Of a stretch of DNA of 64,000 bases, positions 1 through 13,581 are shown in pieces. Source of the stretch: Syngnathus acus (Eukaryota; Chordata; Actinopteri; Syngnathiformes; Syngnathidae). The translations under genes were made by a program, and so were the position numbers. The stretch spans positions 5,987,412-6,051,411 of the forward strand of contig NC_051102.1 of the NCBI RefSeq assembly GCF_901709675.1. The letters are read 5' to 3'. A model generated the notes under the pieces. That model was not told the DNA's origin. It did not search any database and saw only the letters and a list, made by a program, of their open reading frames with translations. Each line of letters starts with the position of its first letter. Position 1 is the first letter of the stretch.

Positions 1-3000
1 CCCATCTGTGCAGCACTGAGACCAGTCGGACATCACAAGCCGGACATGCACACAACGCTCCCCTGAGAGTAGTGATTAAAGCATTTATGGGAATAGTCAT
101 TGAGGGATAAAGAGGGCTTTATAATGTCTGTGTTTATTTCTTTGTAGGCAGAGTTTGGAGTGGCTGGATTACTGCCACTACCAAAGCAGCAACTTATTTC
201 CCTAGTTGGCGTGTCTGTTCATCATCATTTTTTTTGCTTGACGTGGAGCACAGGTGTGTTTATGGACAGGGAAGTAACCTGCGCTACTTTTATTGCAAAC
301 ACTACACTTGTCGCTAGAGAGAATGAGTGGAAAAAATATAAAAAGGCTTTCGACTGGGAAGGTGTTTTGATAGTTTGGGAGTTCTCGTCAAGTTTAGTTA
401 GTAGCAAGTTAGCTAATGAGACGAAATGAGAGATAGTTCTCGCCAAGTTTACTCAATAGCAAATTAACTAACGAAAATTTGCTAAAATAAAGAACGAAAT
501 ATTATCAGAATGCTTTTAAAAAAAAAAAAATAACTGAAACTAACAGTTTGGGTTTTCAAAAATGAAATCATTTTTGTCCTAAAACCTTTTCACGAAAAAG
601 ATCAAAACTAAGAAACCCACGCAAAAATCTTATTGAAATGAACTTAATTTAAAACAAACAAACGCAAAGCAAAATAAAAACTAACTGTGATGGAAAAATG
701 TGAATAGTCCATAACGTTTAAAAAAAAAAAAAAAAAAAAAACTAATACAGACCGTAATAGAAAAAAAAGCAAAACTACAATAAGCTTGCTCGGTCGTCAT
801 CACATTTGCACACACAGAGTTGAAACACGGGTTCAGAACTGAACACTAATTGACATTTTGAGAAAGAAAAAAAAAAAAAAATGAGCCGGCTCCCTTCTCC
901 CTCAACGCAATCAACGCGGCCAATCAGCACAGAGCTCTCCTGATTGCTTTGAAGTGAAGCAGAGATGTCAGATCAGGGTCGGAGTTCAACCATTCACCGG
1001 CTTCCCATAAATATCCCCGCCGCCGCAATCATCTGATGTGTACACCTACGAGCACATAATTGGCTCCCAAAGTTTGGAAAAAGCTCTGGCTTAGTTTAGG
1101 CCCAGCAAATTAGAGAGGGGTGAAGAGCCTCCGGCAGTGGAGAGATGTTATGGGGCCTCTCGTTTTCAAACATCATTATGACATATCTGTTTTGTGTCCC
1201 TGACGACGCCCCCCCCCCCCCCCCCTCGCCTGCTCGGCGACAGAAATGGGTCGCTCCTCTCCGTCTCGGCCACATCCGGCCCAGCACGGTTGGGATTAAA
1301 TTTGACCCGTGGGGGGTCAAGTGTGGGTTTTGGACTAATTCAGGTAGACAGTGGTCTCAGATTGGTCGGGATTGGCTCTCGCTGAAACCAATCTCAAGGT
1401 TTTAAAAGATCAAAGGTCAACTTGATAATACCCAATATATGAAAGGCAAGACCTTCTTGCAACCGCACGACTTCCCCCTCTCTTTTCCAGCCACTTCTCA
1501 TACTTTGACATTGACTGACCATTTCCACCAACAAGCCGCCAATTTATAGATAGATTGATAGACTCGTGGACTCAGTGGAAATAATTTGTTTTGGTTTTGA
1601 AAGTGAAAATCTATCCCTGTGTCTATTTAGGGAACCATGAATAGCATAAATTTGCATATAATTGGTGCCCATTGAAATGCATTGGGGAATTTGTTTTTAT
1701 TTATTTTTTTTAACCCAATAAATTCTAAAAAATGTTCATAAGCATATGTCTTACATGAAAAATTTAGTAGAAGTATGGGAAAAATAATGAAATTAAATTA
1801 ATAAAAATATATGTGAATCCACAGGTGTCAAACCGCAAGTATACGAACTCCATTCGTCAAATGTTTACCAGATTCAATCTTACTGACTTGAGAATCCCCA
1901 AAACCTTTTCGTTCTTTAATTTCAACGGCATTAGGAAACAATATTCATATTCACAATCTAAACTGCATTGCTTTTAGTCCATCAGTCTTGTACTTTTTGT
2001 TTTTGTTCCTTTCACATGTGAAGATGACCCTTTTCTTTCTGCAAACACACAATTTGTACTTTATCATTCAAGTGGCAAAGGCGAGACAAAAAAAAAAAAA
2101 ACAAGTATGTTAATAAAGGAAACATATCGAGTGAAAACAAAGATGACCGCTTTTATCCACTTCTCTGGGGGAGTGACGACTAATCCTTGCGTGAACGATA
2201 GCTTGATAAAAAAAGATTCCGTTCACTCTCGGCTCGGTAATTTGCGATTATAAAATGAGAACACATGTGCCTTTCAGGAAGCGAATCATATTGTCAATAC
2301 AAAAAAACCTGTGTACTCTTGTTTGTCCTTAATGAGTCGCAGATGGAAGACATTACGCTCTTCCATGAGAACCTCATTGAAAGAAAACATACACAAACAT
2401 CAACAATATGGCCACACAATCAATGCATTTCAAGCGCATGAACTCGATACCCCGCGTGGCTTGAGAAAACAACCTTTCCAAGCTTACGCTGGCTTCAGCT
2501 GCCTCTTTGCCGCTCGCGACCATGAAAGCGTGTGTGGCATCCCGCAATTCAAGCCGCCCGGTCTGAATAGTCGCGCGGAAGTTGGAATGGAGTGGAATCT
2601 AATCTGTGCCATTCAACCAACGGCTCTTCTGCTTGCGTGAAGTCGCGCTTATATTCGAGATTGAATCCCGGTCGGTCGTTTCGACGCTTCTCTCGTGATG
2701 TGAGGTGACTTGCGTTCCTTTTACCTGCAAAAGGCTTGCACGCAATGCAAACATCTACATTTCTTCTTACATAATAACTCGCCCAACCCAACTCTCTTCT
2801 CGTCCTAAAAAAATAAATAAAAAAGCAAGCCGTAATAAATGGAGGCTCCGGCTCCGCAGCACAGTTTTCAGTGCAGCGGAAATAATTTGTAAATTCCCCC
2901 CGAAGACTCGTGATTTAGCGAGGACAGCTCAAGAACTCAACGCTCCCTCCGAGCACACTGCACTGCGGCGGTTGCTAAGTCCCGCCTTCCTTCCCCTTAA

Positions 3001-3108
3001 AATAAAACATGACATGCATAACTTATACATGTGGTGGCGGCTCCAAGAAAGGCTTGATGTTTGTTTGTGTGTGTGTGAGCGTGTGATGTGTGAGCCGCTC
3101 GTACTCAC
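1..3108. other. Non-coding spacer, no gene supported
   Basis: AT-rich single-copy-looking DNA with homopolymer tracts (poly-A near 520, 720-740, 865-880 and 2088-2101; poly-C near 1209-1225). Short open frames exist on both strands but have no signal peptide, domain or splice-compatible neighbours. If the Eph-type exon at 3109-3173 belongs to a living gene, this stretch would be its following intron. No ligand-binding exon was seen here. Confidence 0.6.
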
Positions 3109-3173
3109 CCCCTCATTAGGATAGGCCTCCCAGCCCAGGTCGGCCAAGGCGGACATGGAGTCCAGCAACGTAA
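3109..3173 (-). CDS. Isolated Eph-receptor-type exon 2 (start of ligand-binding domain)
   Basis: Read on the minus strand, a pyrimidine tract ending in CAG is followed by 65 nt in phase 1 and then the donor GTGAGT. Completing the first codon with a G gives VTLLDSMSALADLGW, then EAYPNEG. This matches the N-terminal strand of Eph ligand-binding domains, where the family pattern is (N)EV-T-LLD-x6-LGW-x4-P-x-(E/N)G. The 65-nt length and 1/0 phases also fit the short second coding exon of Eph genes; the epha4 gene in this window has a 68-nt version at 36726-36793. The leading VTLLD is EphA-like, because EphB proteins usually read ETLMD. No matching exon 1 (higher coordinates) or exon 3 (lower coordinates) was found. 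Either the gene extends off the left edge with large introns, or this is a relic or duplicated exon. Splice sites and frame are intact, which favours function. Confidence 0.7.
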
Positions 3174-3813
3174 CTGGGAAAAAAAAAAAAGAAAACAAAC
3201 ACGTGAAGCCAAACTTTCAAGGGGTTTGTTTATATACTCAGCAGGGGGGAGGGGGTGACGTCCGTGCCTTGAATGCACCAGATCAAGTCTGGAAGACTTG
3301 TGTTGTGTTGGGAAACAGTTTTGGAGAATGTTGCCTTGCAGCTGCTCCTGGTTTAAATGGGGGACAGAAAGTCACCCAGCGAGACCGAACGTCACCACGC
3401 CAAGAGTTGGCGTTGAAACATTGAAGTGATCTTCTTGCCAGCATCAACCGCAGCTAGTGGAACATGGCCGCTGTGACTTTGTAATTTAGCCGTGAACGCT
3501 CACTACAGCTTTCTCCAAAGATATTGGAGTGTGTCTGTGGAATTATTTTTTTTGTGGTTATTGATATTAGCCCCGGTTCTGTTCTAGTTCATCGCAAGGG
3601 TGTTCTTTAGATTTATTGAGTGGTGATGGTTTTCTATCTAGTCATTTGTTTTGGCTAACGCTCTCCAATGTGGAGATTCTAGTCAAATACGGGACAAAAG
3701 GAGGACCGTTATGACTGTCAACGCCTTATATCATATAAAGTATAGGCTACACAACAAACTGATGAATAACTAGTTTTGAAATCAGAGATTGTTAAACACT
3801 TTTCAAGCATTTT

Positions 3814-3847
<34 letters not shown>

Positions 3848-3852
<5 letters not shown>

Positions 3853-3960
3853 GTGCAGACAATCTGTAGTTTTTGATTTGACACAATTTGCCTTTGCGGG
3901 CCACATTAAAGGATATGGCGGGCCGTATCTGGGCCCCCGTGCCTTAGGTTTGACACCAAT
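3848..3960 (-). mobile_element. hAT-like non-autonomous element, truncated end
   Basis: On the minus strand this begins GGTGTCAAACCTAAGGC and continues into CGGGGGCCCAGATACGGCC. It is the same terminal sequence as the better-preserved element at 38069-38398. The inner end runs into a long poly-T/poly-A tract (about 3818-3847), so only one terminus remains. Confidence 0.7.
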
Positions 3961-6611
3961 GATCTAAGGACACTGATCACCCACACATACACGCTCACGT
4001 TGTCGCTGTAACCTCCAACATCTCATATGAATGGAATTCACTTCATCTCATACTCGCCATTATTAGAGTTAGAGTCAAGTGCCTTGAGCGACGCGTTTAA
4101 TACTTTCCGAGACCACGCTATAAAGATTTGTATCGCGACTGAAATGAAGTGCCATAAATTCCTTAATGGTAGTTTTTCGTAAGGAGAAATAGCTCTCTGT
4201 AATATCGTTGTGAAGATGCAGGAAGGTGACAATGACAAGTGATGAGAGAAAGGCGGCAGCTTGACCAGCAGGCGGCATAATGAAAACCTGCTTCTTCTCC
4301 GGTGATTCATTTAAATGTGTATGGCTGCACTTCTTCTGCTTGGGTCCTAATCAAGCTTTCGATCATCAATATTTAATCAGCATCCATATGCAGAGACGCC
4401 TGCTTCTCTCTTTCTTCTCACTACTCAATGGCCATCGTGCCAAGCGTCTCTGTTATGCAGATTACAGCATGGCTACAAAGTTAGAGGAACTTTTATACAA
4501 GTTACAGATTTGGCACAGTTTTAGCTTATATTCGTTTACGGCATCCAGTTTTTTTGACTACCTTTTTGCATCTGTTTTATAACAGTTCCAAGCTCACAAA
4601 CTCATCTGTGGCACAATGAGACAATTTCACCCACTGTAGGACATCTCCCTAACATCCATGCACTTCGCAGTGACAGGAGAGCGGGACACCGTGCAGTAAT
4701 TGTGTCTGTATTTGCGAGGAAATGAGCCCAGTGACAAAGGAACAGAGGAGGAGTGGTGCTGAGCAGCTAAAGGTCACATGAATCCTCCAGCCTCGCATAT
4801 TACGAGCATTTACTGTAGACTGCCTCCCTCGGTCAAGTGGCGTACAAAGAAAGGGAATGAAATAACATGATTACATGTGACGTCCAACGCCGCTATGAAA
4901 TCAGTGCTTTGAGTACTCCGATTATTCGATTGGTGCCAATTAAATTAGGCAGAGTGGGTAACAGCAGATCATTCAGTTCATTAAGAAATAACAATATAAC
5001 AGCAAATAAATAAATATATAAATAAATAAAGAAATAATAACACATTTAATTTAGAAGCGCCTTTCAGGTCACTCAAGGAACACTTTACAAGAGTTAAAAA
5101 GTTCAAAACAAGTTCAAAACAAATTAAAACAATAGCATACAGTAAAGAAGATTGTGAAAACCATGTTAAAAATAAATAAATAAATAAATGGGAAAGCAAA
5201 GAGGTGCTTTAAAATGCACACCAACACTTTTTCGTCTCCTCTCACCTCTTGTCAATACCACTTCTCACCTATAATCAATGGGCACACTTATCAATTATGT
5301 ATTACTCTCGATCCTTTCCTGACTGTGCTGACTCGGCATTTTTACAGATGCTTTTCGGCCAAAGTAAGCACTTAGTATTAATCCTCCGCGAATACAAGAC
5401 TTCTATATGAGCGTGTAACATTTGTGGAAACGTTGAAATCAAATTTGCTCCCACGGCCTTAACAAAGCAGAGTTATTACCTTGAACAAACATTGTAAAAT
5501 CGCAAGCGTCACGGTTGTAGAATTCATGGCCGGAGCTCTTATGTTGATTGGAGGTGGAACTAATGAATTAGAGCGGGAGCGCAGCTCTTCCTTAAGCAAA
5601 CATCAGCGAGCATTCGCGTCTCTATTTGCCTCGGCATGATCCTCTACCGTCTTCCCGTTCTGTCTTCTCAACTTGGGACCTTAAATGAATTGAACGATGA
5701 CATCGCAGAGCATGATCACATGAACGAAAGCAATACACAACATGAAACAAACAAAAAAATATGGAGCGTATGATTGACAGCTGACTGACAAATTACTTTA
5801 TTGGTACTTTTTTAGCTGAGTCAACTCTTTTCTTCTTATCGCCGTCACACACATATCTATAGGTTGTTTACATTTCTGCAGCCTTGCTTTTCCATTCATG
5901 CCCTTACTTGCACAAGCCCAAAATATTTTATAGAAAAGTTGCATCTCCAGGAATGTCAACTTCCCAGAATAACATGCTCGAGTCTGAACTGCAGCAAGGA
6001 TGCTTATGGCTGCTAAAAAAAAAACATTAGATTAAGCTTTCAGTCATATTTTTTTCTATGACTTGGGTGTGGCTGCAGCTTGCAAGTAAGAACATATTAA
6101 GGAAGTTTCTTGTATCATAAATATATCGGGTCATTTTTTTCTCTGTTTGGTGGAACTGGGCAGCAGCTGCCAAGCCTCAAGCTGCTATGCCAACAGCCCG
6201 GCTGGCTAACAAAGCAACCAGGATGCTTATAGACTTGCGCATACACACATTTCAATGATGTAAACAAACCACGGCGGGGATGTGAAGCACAGTGCATAAC
6301 TTCATGCATAGTTAATTAGGTTGTTTTTAATCGAGTACAAACAATTGACAACGGAGGACAAGCTACGACCAAATATCTCTTATTGTTTTGCTCGTTTTAT
6401 TCTTCAGTCCAATCAGGGTATTTTTGTTAAAAAAAGAAACATCAACAATCCTCAAGATAAAAATGTATTATATAATATCCTATTCAAGTAAAATGAAAAC
6501 GAGTGGCTAATTACATACAGCAGGCCAAAGCTATTATTATTAAAATTGTATTTGTGTAAATGCTGCAAAAACATCCACATGAAGTTCATTAAAGACTCTG
6601 AATTAAAATGA

Positions 6612-6652
6612 TTGCCTGTGATTGACTGGCGACCAATCCCGGGTGTGCCCAA
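6612..6652 (+). mobile_element. Short SINE body fragment
   Basis: The segment GATTGACTGGCGACCAATCC and the following 'gggtgtgccc' match the 3' body of the tRNA-headed SINE at 37627-37940 (GCAATTGGCTGGCGACCAGT, then 'gcagggtggaccc'). No tRNA-like head is present, so this is a truncated copy. Confidence 0.45.
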
Positions 6653-8384
6653 TTTCTCATTCTTGTATGTATTTTTGCAAATCACAAATACTCAAGTCAC
6701 AACGCTATTTAGTTAACAACTTCCACGTTTTATAGTCTTCGTACTGATCCGATTTTATTTGGTTAAAGAGAACCGTAATGCAGAATATAAAACGAATGGT
6801 TATTTAATAAAGAGCTCCTTTATAACTAGTAAGGGAGCAGCATACTTTTGGCTCATTACCGCCATAACCTTGGCTTGCAACTTTCATTTTGATTAAGCTC
6901 ATATGCGTCTCAATTTACTAGTAACGTAATTCCCCATTTCATTGTCTGGTATTTAAATAGACGATGAATTGCATGTGTTGTCTGAGTCCACTCAGACTTC
7001 AATGTGCTTCCTCTTGTCTGACAGTTGAGACCGGCAGGGTTGTCACGGCAACACACGGGCCGACGGAGAGCAGAGTGCCGCGCAGTTGAGCTATGAACTT
7101 TTGGAGTAAAGCAGCCCCGCAGCAGGCGCGCTCCACTCACTGCTGTCTTTTCATCAGTCGTCTCTCCACTCATCCACAACCCACCAGAGGCTCTGCACTC
7201 GTTCTTCTTCTAGTTATCTCTCGCCGTGCGCATCCTCTGGTCATGTCGCTTTAATGGAGACGGCGGATGTGCGTGCGTTTATTCTTCCATGATTGTTTCA
7301 CAACTGGTCTTCCTCATGCGAGGTGGCAATTTTTCACGGATTTTTCACGCTGCAGATTACTGATGAGCAACAACACGCGCACACACATATTTAAGTAGAC
7401 CTTGAGGACTCGCACACAACAGGACTACAAACTATCAACACAACACGCAATTTGACACTCGCGGCATTCATTGTGTGACTGAAGGGAAGTAATTAAAAGG
7501 ACTGCTAACTAACGCCGCTGAATGTGGCGAAGCTCAAGTCTGTTGTTTCTGGATTTCCTCTTGACCTTTTACAGTTTAGGACATTCCTACTGATGAGAGC
7601 AGAGTCCTGGTAGCCTGTGGACTCACACTTCTGTCACACAATGGTTGGCCACAGGAGGGGAAATTAGAGCAGTGGGCCTTAGCAGTTGACACGGCCAGGA
7701 AATCACATGGCAGACAGGTTGTTACTAGCCATGCGTGGACACATGCGGCAATGTCTGTCACTGCCAAACATCCAAAGGAATTTTGTTGGAGGCTGTGTTG
7801 CACATGATGGTGGAATTCACAAGGAATGAGGGAGTATAGCCTCAATAGCCTTGCAGGATATTTTTTTTAATTCTTGATCATACTCATAACTGTCAACAAA
7901 TGGATCTCAAATCATGTTGCTCCATTGAGATGAATGGAAATAGAGTTAATTCGTTCATATAGCCATACAGATGTATATATAAAGAGTTTCAGCCATCATT
8001 TCACTCTTAGTTAGGATCTGATGATTCAGCCATCGAGTACAGCACATACAAGGAAGAACAAAAAGATCAATGTGATGTGTTCCGCAATGAGAAATGCTTC
8101 AAATAATAGAGGCTGATTTGCGTGGTGAGTTTATTTATATGAGAGAAAGCTTCTTTGGGTTTACAGTCTGTGTTTGTCGCCACAACATGTTTCTTTTGTC
8201 TCTTCTTTCATCTCTGGTGGATTTTTCTTTTGTTTTTCCATTGATAACAACAAACACACACACACACAGTATATGTTCCTAGCCTTCACACCAGAATCAT
8301 TCCCTGTCACTGCACTGTATTTATTGGCTCATCTATCAGCTTGCCGCAGGAATACTTGACGTTATTTTCTGGACCAAGACCACC

Positions 8385-8400
8385 AAACTGCCCCCTAGCC
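8385..8400 (-). promoter_or_regulatory. Candidate CTCF-binding site
   Basis: On the minus strand it reads GGCTAGGGGGCAGTTT. The core TAGGGGGCAG fits the vertebrate CTCF consensus (C-A-G/C-x-AGGGGGC-G/A). This is a motif match only; occupancy is unknown. Confidence 0.35.
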
Positions 8401-10080
8401 ATACATTAGGGTGGAATGAGTGTCTGTGGGCGTGCATGCACAATGCATGGGCACTAAGCTCACTGTCGATGTGTTATACGTATGCAGCCCCACCTTCTTC
8501 CAACTGAGTGTGAAGAGGTTGAATGAGGAAAGAGCTCAACTAAGAGCAGAACGGAAAACAATCCAAACGAGAGATAAGGCAAAGTAGGACACATATGAGA
8601 GGAGGAGATTAAAGCAAAGGGGGAAAAACAGATCTTGTGCGTTTGTCCGCCTCTCTTTTTTACTGCTCTCTGATGACAACAACGATCTATAGCCTCTTCT
8701 GTTCAAGGTCATGGTTGTTACACGGGAGCGCTGCCATTGCGGGCGCACAAAGGCACATTCACGGTGAGGTATGCCTCTGCCGATAACTACAAGCAACCCT
8801 TATAGATTAAAGCAATTAAAGCAAAGGAGACCTTTGACCCTGCATTATACCACAGTCAGGATCTTGTGTGAATCATTAGGCTGGTGCGTGCCTGTGCTTG
8901 TGTGTCAGTAGAGGGCATGTTTTACATATGCTTGTCTCTGCAATATCGGCTCATGTTAACCTTACAAAGCAATACAGCCATGCCCCCCTCCACCAGCGGT
9001 ATAAATCCGGCCTACGGTATAGATTTGGACTCTGCGGACCAATTACAATAACGCTTGTTGATGATGTCATTTTACCTGCCTCAGTCTGAAAATGGCTTTA
9101 ATTAATTCTGGCAACAGAGTTGGATGAGTTGTTGGACATAAGTGTGTATACATTGAACCAGTCAGCCATCTTCCCTGCTTTTGCGCGTGCTTGGGTAGAG
9201 TTAGGCGCTTAGCTAACTTGAGCGAGTGCGGCTGGCAAGCTAACATGGGAAACACTGTGGAGCCGCTCTATGAATTACTAATCCTTGCCTCCGTGGCAGT
9301 GAATAACAAGCATCACTCCCACTAAAGGATGACGAGGAATATTGTAGCTAATCATGTGACACACTAAAACAAGGCGAGAAGAGGAAAAGTCTTAAAAGCC
9401 TTGCTAACCACTAAGCTAACATGAAATCTAGCGAAAGGCTGACATTTTTACTTAACTGAAGTCTGGCTTAAAACAGTGTTACAGTATTTAAATTAAAAAA
9501 ATGTTGCCATTTAGGGCAAATAATGTATATTATTTTTAATTATATTATGAATAATTAAAGTATTGTTAATTAAGATTATTTCATTGCAAAAGATGTATGG
9601 ATTTATTGCAAAGCATGTAATTAATTAGATTTTTTTCCAAGCGAGTCCAACTTTTAATTAATTTATATTAAATGTTCTAAAAATACAGGATACCTTGAAG
9701 CATTCAATTTATACCTTGAAATGGCCATAACACCTTACCGTAATGTTTACCTACATTCCAATGTAAACCACAGGTCATTTTTTTCCCACCACACTTAAAT
9801 TAAAAACTCGTCCATAGATTTACTGATTATTTAAATGCTACAGACTCATTAGCATAACATGAAAGGAATCCCTAGTCGTGTTTTTCTAGGATTGAGGGGA
9901 AGCAGAAAAATAGAAAAGAGCGCAGACAAAGACGATACGCCAAGACGGGGAAAACAGGCTCTAAACTGCAAACATGGTAAAAGATGGAGCCACACACAGA
10001 GTGCAGACCTGAGGGCACCCATCCGAATGTTACATCAGTTTGCCCTGGGGGTTCAAACAATACTGAATGAGTGTGTAGAA

Positions 10081-10097
10081 CGCCCTCTGCTGGCAGG
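10081..10097 (-). promoter_or_regulatory. Candidate CTCF-binding site (strong motif)
   Basis: The minus strand reads CCTGCCAGCAGAGGGCG, a near-ideal match to the long CTCF motif (CCxxCAGxxGGGC core with CCAGCAGAGGGCG). It points opposite to the plus-oriented motifs at 21689, 31567, 35086 and 61242. Confidence 0.45.
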
Positions 10098-12436
10098 CCA
10101 ATCATCTCCTAACTCCTAATCCCCTTCCTCTTGTTAATGCTTCTGACAAACACTTTAAAAAGCCACTTGTGGGGGAAAAAAAACTCATTTCCACTATAGA
10201 TCATGTTCCCCTGTTTGCAGTTACCACCAATTTCAAGCAATCTGATCAATTCCCCTTGTAGCGCTTTGTTCCGCTTGTCCACCCTCACTACATTTTTTCT
10301 TGTAAATGCCAACAATTTCCGTACAAGATTACAAAGCTTGTTGACACTGAAACATGATTTCAGTTTACAATATCAGCTCCATCCAAGGGACTTGTGCTCT
10401 TAATTGGTCCGGAATGGGGGGACTGTAACTTTTTATGGCAGCCTCGGCTCGGTGGCGGACAAAGATGCTGTATTCCGTTTTGAGTGACACTTTTTTTTAA
10501 CAATGTTTACTAATCATCGAAACTAAGCATATTAATTAGTGCTCTTTAGGTTGCGCAAGTTTCCCTCATTGGAAATGGGAGGTGTTTACCATATGGAAGT
10601 GAAGCTTGAGGTGCAAATTGGGCCAGTACGTGTGAAACAGCACGATACCAAGTTGGGGAATAAAATCTCGTCAGTGATCGTATACGCTACAAACACCGCG
10701 GCTCGTTTATCTAAATCAACAGGAGTTTCAATTCATCATCCTTCATTCTGCATTCACCTCAATGAATATTTCATCACATGCATTCTGCATTGTCTCCTCT
10801 TGTTTAAACACTCCTCCCTGACTGCCTCTGCTCATCCTCGTTCCTCGTTTATCCTCCCGAGCCGGGGAGAACTCCTCCGGGCTGTGACATACATTCAGCA
10901 TTGTACCTATACCTGGCGCTTACACGTTTAAATTGGAGCTGAGGTGTGGCCTGCTTGTGAAGTGATTCGTTGAGAGCATCAAGCGTGTTTTGAAATAGTT
11001 ACAAACATTACATAGATTAGAAGTATTTTTTTTAACTTCTATTTATTCGATATTTCAAGTCATTGTGTAATATATTGAATGATAGCAATTTCACAAAATA
11101 GAGTGAGGCCCTGTTGACTTTGTCTAATTAAATTGTCTAATTGGCAGTCTAAACACATATTAATATAACAGCGTATTCATTTTCAGCATAATAAATCAAG
11201 GACACAGTAAAATGTCCGTCCTCAATCCTAAATCTTTTTTCCCCTCATAAAATCTAAATCAAACATTGCCGAAATAGGCATCACCCGAAGAGCTTTAAAT
11301 CACATTTTAGTCTGCTCCTTACTATGAAACGCCGCTCTTTTTCTTTTTTCTTTCTTTCCTCCCTCCGATGTGTAAACTTGTGGAGTTATCCAAATGACAC
11401 ATGCTGCACTGACACCGCCTGACAGCATCATTTCTTCTCCTCGCCAATAAGTTGCTTAATAAGTGCTCATCATGAATCTCCCCGCCTGTCTCCCATATAG
11501 AGCGATGACTTCTTTTCCCTCCTGCAACTTGCCAGTAAACAAGCCATCTTACATGTTTCAGCCCGAGAAGCAGTCAGAAGTAGTTAGCGACTAAATGTAT
11601 TGGCCGAACATCGATGTTAATTTAATAACAGGGAAAGGCTGTGACAAATGTAATGCAATTGCTGCCTCTCATTTGCAGACTCGGTTAGATGACTTGAGTC
11701 TGCAGAAGAAAAGACATCAGCATCCCTCAGCGTGTTTCTGGATGAGATTAGGGTTGTTTCAAGGCTTCATTGTTACAAGTTCACCCACTTTGATATTCCT
11801 TGTCCCCATCAGCCTTCTATCGTCATGTCATGCAAAATTAATGTCAAAATCCCGAGAAAAGGAGGGGAAACGTGACGCACGCTCCATCCCCCCCATCTCC
11901 ATGCTTTTTTGTGGCTCTTTATGCATGATTCATCATAAGCGAGCGGAGAACTTCATCGGGAAGCTCCGTTGCTCCTCACCCGGCAAGTGGGCGCTCCAGA
12001 TGGGGCTCCCTCTACTCCGCCCCCCCCTCCCCTTTTCCCCCTCCTGCTCAGCGCACAACCAAGTAGACCACGCACACCCACCTACCTACCTTCATTATCA
12101 GGGTAATTCCTTAAGGCTCCACAGGGTGACAACACGTGAAAAACCACCGAGGGGGTGAGCAGAAAAAGGGAAGGATAGATCCACAAGACGCGCGGAGTCA
12201 GGGCCATTTTTCAGGCTGCGCTTCGCCCTCGATGCATCCCTCTTGGCGGCGTGGAGAGTGTGCGCGCAGCCGGGAGATGAAAAGAGAGAGAGAGCAGAGT
12301 GGAGAGAGAGGAGGAGTTGGAGGAGGTGGGGACGACGGGAAGGAGGGTCGCTAGCCAGCCAAGTGCTGTCAATCATCCGCCTGGCCCCCCCTAGCTGTTT
12401 TGAATGCAATAATGTTTCCAAATTGAAGCTTATTTG

Positions 12437-12490
12437 CAGTGGTGCAAAGTAACGAAGTCCAACATTTTGAGTACCTTTACTGAAGTATTT
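12437..12490 (+). mobile_element. hAT-type MITE end fragment
   Basis: The sequence CAGTGGTGCAAAGTAACGAA followed by 'gtccaacattttgagtacctttactgaagta' resembles the common fish hAT terminus CAGTGGTGGAAAGTAACxAAGTAC. No opposite terminus was found nearby. Confidence 0.5.
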
Positions 12491-13475
12491 TTTTCCCGCA
12501 GACTTATATTTAGAAATGGTGTCTTGGCTTGTGAGTTTAATTCACATGACCAGACTGGTAGCCTATTCAAAGCATCTTTCCCCATTGAAATGAATGGAAA
12601 TGCCTTTAATCCATCCTGTCTCCTATAAAACAACAACAAAACATTTAGTAATACCTTTCATTTAAAAAACACGTGACACTATTATACTTTAAGGGTGCAA
12701 ACACAAAATTCAGAGATCTATCAAAATCATATAACGTGTCCAGTAGTGCTGTAATACTGCAAAAGATGCAGTCATGAAAAACTACATCTAATGCTAATAC
12801 TGATCAGCTATAATTATGCAAATGATGAATATTGAGGCATCTAACTTGACATTTTGTTCCGTTTGACTACTTAACATTAAGTGTAAGTCCAAATGCATTT
12901 AATTTTACATTTACAATGGAATGTGAGTGGATGCGTTTAACCGCCGCCACAAAGACACCGCAACAACTCCACACGTCTCATTACTGCTCCACACTTGTTA
13001 AGATGCACAAAAGACAGTGTGGCTATGACCAAGGGAAAAAAAAAAAAAAAAACACTTGCGACTTGCTGTACAAAATGTTGTCAATTAGCGCTGCCCGGGC
13101 AACATGCTTTTGTGGCGGGGATTAGTGTCAACTTTGTCATCTCCCACTTCCTGCAAATGTCACCAAAATACGCTGTGACCGTCAAACATGAAAATATATT
13201 CAGCTTATTTTGCACAGCTTTGATTTCAGTTTCGATGCAGAGGAGTGCGCATGTGTTGGCAGCTCTCGGGATGCCGCCAACCGACTGTCTTTAAACATGA
13301 ATAAATAATGTGCGAAGCCTCATCTAAAATGTGTGAGGAGGAGTTGAGGTCAAGCTCGCAGTCTTTTACCACTTTATGCAACAGTCAGTTGACAGCGCCC
13401 ATGTGGTGAAACCTCTGCCCTTGATGTAAGATGCTGTTTAAGAGGGTTTAACTTCACACTTACGTCTGCACATGC

Positions 13476-13500
13476 TCACCGGCCACAATATTAGGTACAC
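13476..13500 (+). mobile_element. Short 'CCGGCCAC..TTAGGTACAC' repeat fragment
   Basis: The segment caccggccacaatattaggtac resembles a widespread fish dispersed repeat (CCGGCCACTTTATTAGGTACACC). A second diverged match is at about 49232-49252 (cacaatattaggaacacc). Too short to classify further. Confidence 0.35.
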
Positions 13501-13581
13501 TTAGACAAAAATGAAAAATTCCCCCCCCCCTAAATCAAAAGCACTCGTAGTTGTACTATGTTCATTTTGTTTTCGCTTGTC

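Larger units (their letters stand above)
3174..8384. other. Non-coding spacer with scattered repeat fragments
   Basis: No gene is supported. The stretch contains a hAT-like fragment (3848-3960), short AT-rich runs (AAAT repeats near 5005-5035 and 5168-5188) and a SINE fragment near 6612-6652. The open frames present lack coding features. Confidence 0.55.
8401..13480. other. Non-coding spacer
   Basis: No gene is supported. The region around 11.9-12.4 kb is richer in GC and purine runs (GA-rich 12278-12345) and has open frames on both strands, but their translations are low-complexity and lack splice partners. A CTCF-like motif lies at 10081-10097 and a hAT-type end at 12437-12490. Confidence 0.5.

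Noticed and set aside
10539-10931. 130-codon open frame
   Set aside because: No recognised motif, no splice partners, and ordinary spacer composition.
11595-12452. Overlapping frames on both strands up to 187 codons in the GC/GA-rich region
   Set aside because: Translations are low-complexity, with no signal peptide, domain or phase-matched splice sites.
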